A stretch of 64,000 nucleotides of DNA from Polytrichum commune (taxonomy: Eukaryota; Streptophyta; Polytrichopsida; Polytrichales; Polytrichaceae), in assembly GCA_950295325.1 (NCBI GenBank), contig OX485803.1, positions 46,951,554-47,015,553 on the forward strand, written 5' to 3'. Under the pieces are notes generated by a model. It worked only from the letters and a program-made list of their open reading frames with translations. It did not search any database and was not told the DNA's origin. How positions within the stretch are numbered: position 1 is the stretch's first letter; each line of letters opens with the position of its first letter. The translations under genes were made by a program, and so were the position numbers. Below, one piece after another: positions 34,930 to 47,876 of this stretch.

Positions 34930-35400
34930 AATTCTCTAAAACTAAATCAACACATGTCTATTGTGGTGAGGAAGAGGATGGGATTAGAGCTTCACTTAGA
35001 AGTTATAGCTAGCAGATCTCCCACCACACTTGACGCAAACATCGTTCTAGTTGTTGTTGGCAAGACACCTTTCACCAAAGGTCTTGGGCTAGAAGAGTTT
35101 GGTGTTAAGGTTGACAAGTTTGGGCATGTGGAAGCTGATCATCATTTTAAGATCAATATGGATGATGGTATTTATGTCATCAGTGATGTCATTTATGGAC
35201 CTATGCTTGCACACAAAGCAAAGGAGGATGGTGTGGCTTGTGTAGAGTTTCTGGTGGGCAAAGTTGGCCATGTAAACTATGATAATGTACCTGGAGTGGT
35301 CTACACACATCTTGAGGTGGCCAATGTGAAAAATACTCAGGAGCATATATATGAAATCTTGATCAAGCATATCTTAAAAAATTTGAGCTTTGCACATGTG
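34930..35400 (+). pseudogene. Dihydrolipoyl dehydrogenase (E3) fragment
   Basis: A plus-strand frame is clearly part of dihydrolipoamide dehydrogenase, the FAD-dependent E3 subunit of mitochondrial 2-oxo-acid dehydrogenase and glycine cleavage complexes. Recognisable pieces are VVGKTPFTKGLGLEEFGV, VYVISDV-like IYVISDVIYGPMLAHKAKED, GVACVEFLVGKVGHV and VPGVVYTHLEVANV. They correspond to the second NAD/FAD-contacting region and the start of the dimerisation domain. About 130 residues remain of the family's roughly 500. The N-terminal FAD-binding and redox-disulphide part is absent, and the C-terminal active-site histidine region is lost. Normally conserved residues are altered (GDV to SDV, NPEV/HPEV to HLEV). 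It has no intron within the match, so it may be a processed copy, but a truncated duplication is also possible. Confidence 0.85.
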
Positions 35401-35651
35401 TGCATCATTGGGAGATTATCCGTGTCTCATTTATGAAACCATAAATCCTGTCATTACAATAGTGCACTCTGTGTTATCCCACGATGTCACATGGGACACT
35501 GTATTCTCTACTGTCATGCATCCATGTCAACACTGCGGAACTCCGTAATATCACATGCACATTGGTTGCCACGGATGTGATACTACGGAGTTTCGAGTGT
35601 ATTTGCTACCTGTACACCATCCCAGCCTCCAAGCAGCCAGGTAGGAGAGAC

Positions 35652-36200
35652 GAGCACCGAGAAGAGCAGATAACGAGGGCCGCGAGGGAAGAGCACTGAG
35701 AAGAGCAGAGGACGAGGGCCGCGAGGGAAGAGCACCGAGGAGCAGGCGGCCATCAGAGCAGCAAGGCGTCAGCAGCGAAGGAGGAGCCGGGTATCGGAGG
35801 AGAAGGAGAATGGCAGCGAAGGGAGCGGGTATCATGGACAGCTCGAGCGAGGAAAGGGGGACAGATGGCAGCCCAGGGTCGAAGACCGGTGAATGGCCGA
35901 GGAGCCGGGTATCGGAGGAGAAGGAGAATGGCAGCGAAGGGAGCGGGTATCATGGACAGCTCGAGCGAGGAAAGGGGGACAGATGGCAGCCCAGGGTCGA
36001 AGACCGGTGAATGGCCGAGGACCGGCTTACCCGGTTATATAGGGAGCATGGGAGCGCACCAAGGCGGCCCGGGAACGCGGGGAGCGCATGGGAACGCACC
36101 GAGACAGCTCGGGAACGAAGGGAGCGCACCGGGAACGCACCGAGAGCCGGGAGGAGTGAACGACACCGGGAACGTCGTCATCAAGCCGGGAACGGACAAG
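35652..36200 (+). repeat. GC-rich tandem repeats, 39-bp and 118-bp periods
   Basis: Units beginning GAGCACCGAGAAGAGCAG lie at 35652, 35691 and 35730 (39-bp period). Then GAGCCGGGTATCGGAGGAG starts at 35784 and 35902 (118-bp period, nearly identical copies). From 36040 to 36200 shorter GGGAACGCACCGAG-type units follow. The block is strikingly GC-rich against AT-rich surroundings and lies directly upstream of an LTR-like region. Open frames across it are low-complexity R/G/E-rich and not credible proteins. Confidence 0.88.
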
Positions 36201-37200
36201 CAACTAAGTAGGGTAGGATAGTTAGTTGCTAGTGAACACCTAAGCAAGGGTAGATGAAGGACATACCTAAAAGGGATGAAAGTCCTTTTTAGATGAACAT
36301 AAACTATTCCCTTTAAATGAATAGTTGCATTCCGGATGAAGGAGATCCATGGATGGTAACCGTACCGAGAGGCACATCTAGGTTAAGCCAAGAAATCCAA
36401 CGAATGAACTTCACAAGTACATTTTACATTCGGACATTATAACTGCTGTAAATAGATCCGGTCAGCCTAAAATTAGACTGTAACCGGATACAGGGATAAA
36501 ATTAGCCTGAAATGAACATGTGGCATTAGGGGAAGTTAGGACTAACCGCCACATCTAATTAAAGATAGATTTTGAACACTATATAAGAGGCCAAACTTAA
36601 GGCACCTAATACACTTCATTTGAACACGCAAACTCTACATGAGTGTCGGAGCCTCTAGCACTCTCTCAAGCTAGTACATTTAGCCGAGGTTTTCGTGCCC
36701 TAACTCGGAGGGCAATCGAGCTAGCATCGCAATTAGCCGAGGCATTCGAGCCCTAACTCGAAGGGCATTGGAATACTAATACGATTAGCCGAGGCATTTG
36801 AGCCCTAACTCGGAGGGCATTGGAATATTAATGCGAGTAGCCGAGGCATACTTAAGCCCTAACTCGGAGGGCATTGGAGACAATCATGCACAAAGATAGC
36901 TAGCCGAGGCAAATACATACCCTAACTCGGAAGGCATTCTAAAGTGTTAAAATATTTAGCTGAGGTTCTCAAATCCTAACTCGGAGGATATTAGCACATG
37001 TTACTACACTAAGGCAAATTAGTCAAAGCTTCGGATTAAGTTTGCTCCGGTAACTAAGACCTTTGACGAAGGAGAATTTCGAGCCGAAGGACCCGAAGGG
37101 AAATAATTACAGAGAGGAGGAAATCTCATTCGGCGGTACACTCGAGTTAATCCCCGACCTCAAGCCGGCCAAGTAAGATAAATTATTACAGTAAAAGCAC
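36201..37200 (+). mobile_element. LTR-like region with TATA box and six hairpin units
   Basis: A TATA-like CTATATAAGAGG lies at about 36580-36590, followed by a GAGTGTCGGAGCC motif near 36641. Then come six units of 51-63 bp starting at 36681, 36734, 36785, 36838, 36901 and 36957. Each has TTAGCCGAGG and a complementary CCTAACTCGG. The TATA box, downstream leader and the later CTCGAGTTAATCCCCGACC block resemble an LTR (U3-R-U5) of a plant Ty3-type retrotransposon. No second LTR, primer-binding site or polyprotein was found, so a solo LTR or fragment is likely. Boundaries are not defined. Confidence 0.55.
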
Positions 37201-40200
37201 AAGTCACTCATATTTGAGGAAGGTAAGTTGTGGGCTTACCGGCTTACCATCACGTCATACCGGGTATGACTAGATACTAAATTATTACGCGGTGCCAAAT
37301 CCAATTCAAAGGGAATTAGCCTAAGGGGATTTCAAAGCATCTAAGGGGAACACTTGGGGAAATTTAGGCCATGAGTTTAATACCTCATAAATGAGGGTGA
37401 TAGTAATCAAACATCTTTAAGTGGAAATTGGTTTACCATATACATTAGAATCAACAAGGATTCTAATCCCTCAAATATTCCCAAGTGAATTTGGAATGTT
37501 GAAGGACCAAGGATATCATCAACACAATATAATCAAGGTTAAAGAGGCAAGATGATTCTCAAGATTTTCATAATGTTAAAGAATATGTTTTGAACTAGAA
37601 ACTCTTTATGAAGACATTCTCGGAATATTCTTAGAAAGTAATGAAGATTAGATGCATTCGAACCATGAAAGATATTGTTTGCAACATTTAGAGTTTCCCT
37701 TGAAACACTTAACCTCGACATTAGGATTTCGGGGAACATAATCTCGAAAACCTAAGGCACTTTCTCCTTGGAGATTTATAAAAAGGGATCTTCAAATACA
37801 ACATTCCGGAATTGAAGAAATAAGATTATCTTGCGAGATCTTTCAAACCATGAAAGATGCAAGAGCGAATAGATGATTAAGAACTAAGGAAAGTAGTTTC
37901 TTAGAGAGCACTTTAATATTAGATTTCGGGGAACATAAACTTGTAACCTCAGGTCAACGATTCCAAGAGGATTTCAAAAGCGATAAATTAAAAATCACAA
38001 GAATTAGTCAACAAAGAGTTAACGGACACCTTCACAAGTTTTGGAAACTAAGAGAATCTAATTTTGGTGGGAGTAACTTCCATGTAAACCGGTCAGCAGC
38101 GGGTTACACCGTCTAAGTTTGCTGAGGGTTTGAAGGTGACCTCGACACTACCTTACAGATTAAGGACCCTAAAACTAATCTACTCTACACGTTGATGTGC
38201 AGTATAGTGTTAAGGTAAAGTTTGCAATGGACAGATGTCGAGAAGCTAGTGGATACTCTAGGAATGTCAGGAAATTGGTGTTAGTCACTAATGAGGCACT
38301 TTGACGTAGTGTGAAGGAGGGTTGCGACCTGTGCACGACCAAGCTCCAGAGGAATCTTGCACCTGATTGGGAAAAGCTGGGTTTGCTCATTCACTCTTCA
38401 ATGATGGCTGCCTCATGACTTTGGTACTTAAACTTCACCTGAAAGGCTGAATCATCAACGGCATGACAGGTCTGTTATATATGTTGGAACGTGGAGATGT
38501 TGGACTCACTCACCAGGAGTTTCGTATATCTCAAACCACAAGGCCAGCAAACAAACAACTACTGGCATGGGTGGTGTAAGTCAGTATTGTAAACTGCACG
38601 CACCTGACCTGACCTGACCCTGACACCCACCTCAGCCTCAGTGGCAGGCAGCAGGCCCCCCAAAAGTACAATGAAAATGTTAGATAAAATGTTGAAGCAT
38701 ATATAAGCCAGCCCACATGCGAGCAACAAGGATATTTGGATCGGTTCTCGTATTCTCCAACTTTCTACCAACTACATTTACCACAATGCAAACTTGTGTT
38801 GCATTAGCAAATCTATCAACAAAAACCGGAGCGAAATTCGGGCATCCCTTGAGTTACTTATGTCTATCAAAACTGCAAATTTGATGGTTTCTCAATTGAT
38901 TACATAGATCCTCTTGATTATGTTCACTATTGAACGTGAAGTAGTTGATGAATTTTTGAAGACATAGTCCAATCTTTCTTGAACATATGTCTTTATGATG
39001 TGGTTCTTTAATCCTCATCAAACCACATACCGATCAAATATGTAATGTAGAGGGTGCTAAAACCAACACCCCACCCAAAACCAACACCTACAAACGCCTC
39101 CTAATTGCCAACACTCTACTATGTTGAATTGTTCATCACGGTGTAGGAGTGCCCGAGCCCACAGAGTGACGGTTCTAGGTGTCATTAGTGGCGCCACTTC
39201 ATAGCAACCTTCACTACCTCCATGTAGGGTAGGTGATGAGCTCCACTCTATCTCAGGTTGCTTTAAGGTGGATATAGGGTGGCTTGTCAATGTCTATTCT
39301 GGTCATTCTATACAAGGGGGGGGGGCAAGGGGGGTTAGGGTTTTGGGTTTACCAGTTTAGCCGTTGCTCGGTTAATGTCCAATTCATCTACGGGATAGTG
39401 CTTCGGGCTAAAGAGCTTGGTTGCATTGAAAATGGGCAAGTCGTGGAAGCAATCATGGAGTGAATCGATAACCTTCTGCACATACTACCTCCCCAAAGTA
39501 GTGCACTCCTCCAATGAGCCTCCTACATCACACTCGGGCATGGAATCATAGTGCAAAATGTGTTATTGTTGCTGCTACTCCACCACATTCGTTCCCACCC
39601 CAAATAATTATAGGTTGTTTTCCAAACCTCAATCCCAAAACTAACATAGCATATACAACATCCAGTCATACAACTACCCATCTGAACCTCGTTCTAGATT
39701 CCACCCCAAACATGAGAGCCTTGAATTCAAAAACTCTTGGATCTAGTTTCCGATTTTAATCCTTGCATTAGCAGTTGAGAAGTTAGGCATGTGGTAATTC
39801 AACCCCCCTTGCGTGCTTGCCCGTCCGTCCCCTACTAGTGTGAAGTAGATCAAATCGGAAGCCACCGATTCGGCATGTCCAAATGGTAACCAAAACAAAT
39901 CGATCTAACATACTTCTTAGTGTTGAGGTGTTTGGTGATGAAGTGAAGCAAATGGCGGATCTGGTGGAGAGGGGCATCCGAGGGGGGTCTAGGTGGTAGC
40001 GAAGGAGCAAAGGGAGGGGCTCTCAATTCTCCACTCTCTAGGGATGAATGAAATTCAACTATTTTCGTATGAACAATGCTTGACGGGTTGGTTATATTCA
40101 AGACTTCAAATGGCATCTTCACTTTCAATTTGGGATTGCGTTTTGAAGGGTTGTTTTGAGAGAGGTTTATTTTGAAGGACCAAATTACATTTGAAGGGCA

Positions 40201-40549
40201 TTGAAGACTTCAATCAGGAACACTGATGCCAACACACAGAAAAGGAAGAATACCGGCACCAATTATTTATAGCAGGGTTTTCTTTACTGAGCTAAGCTAT
40301 GTGGACAATATGTGCATGCAATACAAAATATCTACTATGAAATTTGCTTGCCTCAGGCCCTCCCTATGTTTCTTTGTCCTACTTCTACCTCCTCTGATGC
40401 ACCTAATATTTGTACACATGAGGCCAATTACCACAAAACTAACTGCAGGTTTGGCATTAAAAACAAAGCCTACTCCAAAACCTTCACACAAGATTCATCC
40501 TTGCTCGCAAACAAACCTTCATTTCGGGCACCTGGAACCTCTTGCTCAT
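37201..40549. other. No gene seen
   Basis: AT-rich DNA, possibly internal remains of the preceding retroelement up to about 38150. A G-tract lies at 39317-39325. The stretch 38915-39025 resembles 49825-49925 (GTTCACTATTGA-CGTGAAGTAGTT), marking a dispersed repeat. Open frames have no recognisable motifs. Confidence 0.45.
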
Positions 40550-40905
40550 GTGGAGGTCACACACGTTCAAAAACATTGGTTTCAAAACACAATTTTGAAA
40601 GCCTAGGTAAAAGAATTCCAGCCTTGACATGCCCCTAACTTCAAGGAGTTTGGTTTCAAGGGTGGCTTCTCTTTTGTTGATTATAAACACTTGTTTTCAA
40701 CTCAAACCCAAGATGGTGGTTTTGCAAGGCTTTAAATCTATTTTTCCGATCATAGTTGAAAATGAACGGTTTTGAGCAAAAGAAAGAGGGACCAACCTTG
40801 AAACCAACTCCTCAAAGTTAGGCACATGTCAAGGCCAAAATTATTTTGCCTTGGCTTACCAAACTCCGTTTTGAACCTGCATTTGTGAACGTGTGTGGCC
40901 TCTCC
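40550..40905. mobile_element. Foldback MITE family 'GGGGAGGCCACAC', copy 3
   Basis: Starts GTGGAGGTCACACACGTTC and ends GAACGTGTGTGGCCTCTCC. The interior has the family landmarks GGTTTCAAAACACAATTTTG, GCCTTGACATG, AGAGGGACCAACCTTGAAAC and TTACCAAACTCCGTTTTG. It is 356 bp long, with inverted arms of about 165 bp around a short centre. Confidence 0.85.
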
Positions 40906-41893
40906 TTCATCAACATGTGTTTTCAGGGATGCACCAACATTGTTTTCCATGCACCACATCCTCGTATTTCTGAAGCCTATGTGGCTCACATCTAGAAAGA
41001 GCAATTGCACATGCTTTTATCTAACTTAACAAAGCACTCGGGAATCGCCAGAGTTTCCCATTCCATACAAAAGCCTCATGGACCACTCCATTGCAATGCC
41101 CACATCTGCACATCCACACATAACCACAACAATCTTGCATTTCCATCGCAACTTGTTGTGGTATAGTGTGTGTACTTCCTTACATTGTCAAACCATGTTA
41201 CCTTCCCTTTTTGTTCCTACTGTTTGGGCACATATGGCAGGGTCCCAACTGTGATAAGGTGTGGCAAAATTATGTCACACATTATCACTTTTTCATAGTC
41301 CTTGACACAACTTTAAATGTTCCTTATACTTTTATTTCAAACTTTACATAGGTTTATAGTCAAGGCTTCAAACAATTATATGTATTTTCATCTCATTTGA
41401 TTGATGATTTGTATTTTTTATTGATAATAATGTCTCAAACACGAGTCCTTATGAATTGGAAGAACTCTATTTTGTCCAATCCTTAGTGATACACCTTATC
41501 ATGGTTGGACCCAACTAAGAATACAAGGTAGTGGACAATATAGTAAGGTTGGACTTCATGAATTAGGATACGAAACCCTAACTCTGCCCTCTCATAGATG
41601 TAAATAATATATGAGTTCACAAGCCATAAAATTTGTCATATTCAACCTTCCCATGCAACCAAGAAGGAGCTTCTTTTCAATGCCCATAGAACATGTTTTA
41701 GGCTCTTTTTTTAAACACAGTAAATATAAATTATGAAAAACATAATATAACAGAGTAGAAAACTTGTTATGGGTCTTCCCTTCCTTTGGGGGTCAAAGGG
41801 TTCAAACATTAATATTGAATTGGAGTGAGGCAAACTAACAAAATCACAAATTTCACTAACGAGCTACAGGTAATTGGGCAATCCCCCTTGGGT
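40906..41893. other. No gene seen
   Basis: AT-rich intergenic DNA with no recognised coding sequence or ordered repeat. Confidence 0.5.
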
Positions 41894-42087
41894 CACTACT
41901 AAAAAAACATGGTTTTAGAAGACACTTCCCATTTGACACAGACAATCATTGTGACATGATCCCAATTACATGTGTCGAGTTCAATTTATAATTGTCATAG
42001 ATTGGATTTGACAAATGTAAATGAGATCATGACGCAATGATCACCCGTGTCAAATGGGAAGTATGTTGTCTCACAATCCTAGTAGTG
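41894..42087. mobile_element. Small CACTA-type MITE
   Basis: Starts CACTACTAAAAAAACATGG and ends TAGTAGTG. Inside, CACTTCCCATTTGACAC pairs with GTGTCAAATGGGAAG and GACATGATC with GATCATGAC, so the element folds nearly end to end. The CACTACTAAAA terminus is typical of plant CACTA elements and close to the terminus of the large element ending at 6044. The flanking triplets are GGT and GCT, so no exact 3-bp duplication is visible. Confidence 0.75.
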
Positions 42088-45000
42088 GCTAGATGGGCAC
42101 AAAACATAAACATGCTAGGGATCCCATGTTATTCTCAACAATTATTTAAATTAGGCATTGGATCCAAGATAATGTACTTCTCTTCCTTCCAGTTGCAAGG
42201 TTCCATGTACTTTGGTTGTAGTCATCAAGTAATAAAGGGAGACCCCCCCCCCCTTCACTTTGTGAACATTTTCTATTGCTTTTTTTGACCTAGTTTCCCA
42301 AATTGCATCAAGGATGGAAGCCATTTGTACCCTCAAGTGTGGATGTTGGTTCATGACACTTATCATGGGGGTATGGTCAAGATTAACTCTTCCAAGTATG
42401 TTGTTAATCCATTTTACACTAGACTAAATATTTAGGGGTCTTTGTATCACACCAAAAAACAACAACTATTGAAATAACAAACAAGTTCTAATGGCTATGA
42501 AAACTCAACAAACAACACTACAAAAAAACATAAGCATGCCACAAGCCTCAAGCAGATAGTTTGCAACCTCCATCAACATAACCTTCAAATAATTTCAATG
42601 TCCACCTTTCAAACCTCTCAATCCAAAAGAAGAGGCAAGGCAACAAAGTTTGATTTGCCCAAACCTAAAATCTCTTTGGAATTCCTAGTAACCAAATAGA
42701 AGGATCCCATATAAACCTTAACTTCAGCCCCAGCCCCAATACATTCCAATACCCTCCTTCCATTGGATACCTAACATTAACCAATCGACATGATCCTAAG
42801 CATGTTGTACTATCTCCCACATGTATCGGTTTTAAGACCTTTCTACTACCTTCAATTACCTAACACCCTTATTTGATATAGAAATTGTAACATATTTTAT
42901 ATAATTTTTTTTCATGCCTTTTGTCTTTATGTTTGTAAGGTGTAGTGGACCCTTTCCTTGTTATCAACATTCATGCATATTCAAGAGATATGTAAAGAGG
43001 GAAGCTACAATTGAGATATTTTTCATTCACATCTGGGATTTGCAAGCATTAGTGGGGGCTTCCCATACATCTGGATCTATATTTCAAATGATAAAGTTCA
43101 GATGCAAATGTCGGGTGAGTGGGCTTGCCCTCATAGCATCTCACCGTTGCCACCACATCTCCTTCCAACACTATTGGAGAGAGAGAGAGAGAGCTGACTT
43201 TTCAAAACTTTTTGCAAAGCTTGAACTTCCTGTTTTCAGAGGCCAAATCCTTCAAAATCTTCCTTATTGCCATACAAGGGTGGGTGGGTGGGAACTTTGA
43301 CATAACTCTTTCTACCACTAATGCATTTCCTTACTGATTTGCACAATATCATTTTTGCATGATGAAGTTGTTTGTCCTCAAGTCTAACACAATATGTTGT
43401 ATAGTATAGACTTGTTGTACCACAACTTATTTTGCTTTGCAAGAGTATATGCCATACTTAGGGTTTCTATCATCTAATTGTATCCTATACCAAACCATTG
43501 TTCTTGACTACCCCATACCTTGCAAGTTTAACCTACTATCCTCATGCTTTTGCCGTAGGGTATGTATACCTCATCTGCTCTATATATGGAGTGCTTACAA
43601 GGGAAACATTCCTAGTAACATCAACCACAAGATATGCATAAAATGTCATAATCCCTATACACCATCGTATTGTAAGTGTGAAGGGCCTGCCTCACATGTG
43701 CCCATGCAACCAACCAACAAACATTTGAGGATTAGTTACGTACACGAGGTAAATAACATCAGGACCCAGTTGTTATCCATGTCACACACCTTTATGTTTC
43801 ATCAAATGCATAGCAATTTTTCAAAATGTAACACTCATTGCAAAATGACAAATGGGTGTTCAAACCTGTTCCTTAGCCATGATTGAGTCACCCCAATTAG
43901 AATACTCCTCTTGGTGATTAGCCCAAGTTTCCTTCACCTTCCTCACGTATCTACCCCTTTGGTGAGTACTCCGAGAGTTACCTCACCTTGCGTTTGTATG
44001 AATGGTAGAAGAGAGGCTCATTTTAGGGTTAAGGGTTTATATTGGAGTTCTTACCTACGGTAAGTTCTTCTAAACCCTATTTTAACCATGAGTTAAAGAT
44101 GTGAGTTACATCAATAACCGTGGTTACATTACCCTATTCCTCCATAACCTTATTACCTTTCTAGTATGGTAAGCATGATCACTTTCCATACATGTATATT
44201 AAGGATGTCATGTGCTTATAGTCGTCTTTTTGTAAAGAGGACTTTTGCTAAGTGAATATTTTGAAGGTTCATATTTATAAAACTTAAAATCATGGTATTG
44301 AACAATAACAAGAGAGAGAGAGAGAGAGAGAGAGAGCATTCCACATCTTCCTCTCCACCAATTACTGTAGATTTGGAAACACCAAAATAAAGAGGATTAT
44401 GTTGTACCAATATAGTGGTTCCTTCAGCCTTGAACCTTCTTGAATTTTACAAAGAGCCTTCTTCATATCACTTCATGCTTTACATTAACTCTACATGGTT
44501 GCTTTTTTGACATTCACACATGCACCTTATTGTCTTGCAAATTTTTTGAGATTAAATATTGTGAATGGAGTGAAGGTACTATAACGGTGCCACTCTAGCC
44601 TTAAGGCCTCTTCATGTAGTAGTAAGTACTTCACAAACCCTAGAATTGCCGCTTTAGAGTAGGAATTGAAAGGGAATGTAGTGGCGACATTGGAGACGCT
44701 CTCATTATGCCATTCTCAACTTAGACAAGGTAATCAAATTCCAATTAAGTGCCCTAGGTTCTATTTATGGCAACATGTCTATATTGTACCTTTCTTGGCT
44801 AGCTTTGGTTCAAGGGTTTTCTATGTCTCTACTTACGTTTTAATCTCCAAATTTGCCTCATGTGGCTCAAGATCTCCTCTCAAGTGTACTAAGTACTTGG
44901 GATTCATTCACTAAGTCCCCAATTTGACATTAACCATTAAAGGACGTAGAAGCTCAATGTACAACATATGTATACAATTTGCTACAATCCACACCAAGTC

Positions 45001-46549
45001 TCTTAAAGTCATTTTCTGGGGAGGCCTTATATAGTACATTATCTTATGCCACTGATACATATAAGTATAGGTATACATATAAACACAACGTATGTACACA
45101 CATTCAAGGGCACATATGTTGTGTTTTTTTAGTTGAATCCTCACTAGCAGTAAGGCATTCAAGAACACGTTCAGAATGAAAGAATGTAGCTCAAATATTT
45201 GTGTTGGAGCATAGAGGGGGCTGATCGGTCCCTCTCAGACACTCCCCAACAACTACTATTGATGTTTGCAAGGATTGTTGCCCATGATAACAAGGTACAT
45301 GTTCACAACGCCTACTGCACGTGAGGGTGAAAACGATGACTTTCACGTACAACTTAAAAACAGAGTGTTTAAGATTGTCTTTTGCAGTTAAGTGTGTGTT
45401 TGCGAGCCCCAACCAACATCGAAATCCAGTCCCACCCTAATTGAAATTCCAGTACCGTATAGATTGCCGATGGGGTCCCGATCCGATCGGGAATAGGCGC
45501 CTCAACTATTTCACCTCGTCGTTTACCCTGCAACTCCATCCGCAGGGTGACGTACTTATTCAACGGCACGGGTAACGGATTTGGAGACCTGTAGTCAAAG
45601 GCAAAGTAGCTAGGCTGACGTACAGGACCACTAGGAGAATCAGGGACACATTTTTACCGTGTACTTCAATTACTTATGTAAATAATTAACTATAGTGGTT
45701 TTTTTTTACCGCAGCCATATCCACCGGCAACTGTATGTGCAGGCAGGCAGTTACTATTCTATCTACATATATAGAGCCCAGCAGCTAGCTAGCTGACATT
45801 GCTGGATGGGTGTGTAAGTAACAAGTACTTACTTACGAGTGCAGTCAAGTGGAGCGAAATTTTTGGTCAGCCTGTGGGGAAAAGTTACCGAGGGTACATG
45901 TACAAAGTTTGACCGAGGGTAAATCTGGGACCAGGTCTAGCAGGTACCATATCTCATCACAAGTGACTGCTCACCATGCTGAGTGGATGGCATTTAAATC
46001 TCGCAAAAGTACTTGGTCAAACGCAAAAGTGCCCTAACTTGGTGTCATCCGAATTCCGGTTATAACTTTCGATGCATACATATATAGATAGATAGGAGCA
46101 CTTTAATTACTAAACCGAGAAGTTCATTAAGATGTATATGTGTACATATGACAGCTGTATGAACCAAAAAAAGAACAATATTCCCAAATAGGGTAGACGA
46201 GATCACGCATGTTGCGTTTTACTTCTTACTTCTTATCCTCGATGTTGAAATAAGTATAAATTTTTGAAGTGGAGAAGATGATGGCACCTAAAACCGTAAG
46301 AGAGGCCCTCGTGATCACACGGTGCACATTCTCAAATCAACATGTACTTATTGTGGGAGATGTCGACGGTGTCGTTGGTTTTGGGTGTTGTCTTGGTTTA
46401 AGGTGCGCCTACCTTAACTTAAAAGGCGTGTTGAAACCTCCATCGTATGGCCTAGCTTACGTCATAGTTTGTACAAGACACCCCCACCTGTGTAAGGTAA
46501 ATGGGTCTTCAATGGTTACTTTGTTTGTTTTTGTTTTGTTTTGTTTTGC
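42088..46549. other. No supported gene; microsatellites
   Basis: GA microsatellites lie at 43170-43192 and 44311-44336. A second CACTA-like motif, CACTACAAAAAAACATAAG, begins at 42516 without a partner. A plus-strand frame at 43437-43886 is open for 149 codons, but its protein is not recognised and codon content looks non-coding. Confidence 0.45.
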
Positions 46550-46574
46550 CTAGGCCACCTTCTCCTAAGACATG

Positions 46575-46760
46575 TCGCACATCATCAGCGCAAGATGGTT
46601 AGCAAATCCACATCGAGGATGTAGCCTCTTTCCTCGTAATTTTTGGATCTCATTTGATTATCTTATTCATTATCAAAGTGAAAATTGTGCTCATTCAATG
46701 GTCGAATAGGTTCCTCGCCCACGTTGATTGTTGAACTTTGAATGGTTACCATGTTTTCAA
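46575..46760 (+). repeat. Dispersed repeat R, copy 1
   Basis: Blocks GGTTAGCAAATCCACATC, TCTTATTCATTATCAAAGTG, AAAATTGTGCTCATTCAATG and GTTGATTGTTGAA recur in order at 49360-49530 (plus) and, inverted, at 52660-52880 and around 59880-60400. It is non-coding; the element class is unknown. Confidence 0.65.
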
Positions 46761-47270
46761 CATATGTCGTTTTGTATGTGTTCTTGGAGTCACACCAAAC
46801 CATGTACCACTTATATAAGGTATCCACCAATTCCCAACTAGTTAAGCAATTTCGTGTCTTGGATCTAAAGAAAAGAAAAATCCCCATGTAGAAAAATAAA
46901 AATAAGAAGCGCTTCATATTTTCAAGAATGTTATTTCATAGTAACCAAATTACTATGAATTTTCTAAGCGGATAGTCTCTATGACTTATACTCGTCATAC
47001 AAGCTATCCTATTTCCGATCACCGATTGGTTACAAGACCAAGAACACTTGATTTCCATGATTGATAATTGTGGCACCTAGATATGCTTGCAATCTAGACC
47101 CACACCACTTATGTTATGTCATGTAAACTATTTTGCGAAGGGCCTGAACTAGATGCCTGGACGTCTCAAAGTATCATGTCCGCTGATTGCCAATATGATT
47201 CCATTCGTCAACATAAGTAACTTCTTCAAAGTGAAAAAATATCTACAATCTAACATCTAGAGTAGCACAT
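46761..47270. other. No gene seen
   Basis: AT-rich DNA with no recognised signal. Confidence 0.45.
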
Positions 47271-47289
47271 TGGGATAGTTTAGTTGATA

Positions 47290-47425
47290 GCCTTGCGTTT
47301 TAGCGTGCAAGGGGAAGATACTGTTGAGTGCACTAATGACAAGTGTCATGTGTTTACATTTTAGTATGCAAGAGGAAGATAATCTTGAGCATACTAATGG
47401 CAAGTGTCATTTGGGTACACCCTAG
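47290..47425 (+). repeat. ~70-bp tandem duplication
   Basis: Two consecutive units share TTTTAG-TGCAAG-GGAAGATA, TTGAG, ACTAATG-CAAGTGTCAT with a handful of substitutions. Confidence 0.75.
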
Positions 47426-47876
47426 TCAACTTGTAGACCATTGTGTAACTTAGGGATGCACCTCATAACACCATTGAACATACTTATGGCAAAAGATTAG
47501 TAAGCACATTTTGAGGTGGCACAAATGATGTAGTCAATAATCATCAATGCAACCTTGCATACACCTCATAACAAGGTAAACAATACTACCGCAGCTTCGA
47601 CATAAAATAATTCTAAAAATAGATGCCGAAAATTTTGGAATATTATTGGCATTTTTTGCCAGATATGAAATTAATTATTTTTCAAAATTGCCGAAAAGTA
47701 AGAAATTTTTACTTCTCACTAGAGTTTTACTTACAATGAAAGCATATGTGAATTTTGAAAGAGAGAAGGTGCTCCTTTTGTAATCAAGCTCACTTACATT
47801 AGTCCACAAATAATATGGGTTAAGAAGTAGCAAGACTCTAGGTGAGGCTTTTCAAATGTGTTGTACACAAATTTTT

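Noticed and set aside
36011-36221. Arginine/glycine/glutamate-rich frames in the GC-rich block
   Set aside because: They are low-complexity translations of tandem repeats open in several frames at once.
42516-42540. CACTACAAAAAAAC motif as a CACTA terminus
   Set aside because: No complementary end or subterminal repeats were found; A-rich sequence makes chance matches likely.
43437-43886. 149-codon cysteine-rich plus-strand frame (CIKCHNPYTPSYCKC)
   Set aside because: Cysteine spacing hints at a zinc motif, but no family is recognised and the surroundings are non-coding; left out as a gene.
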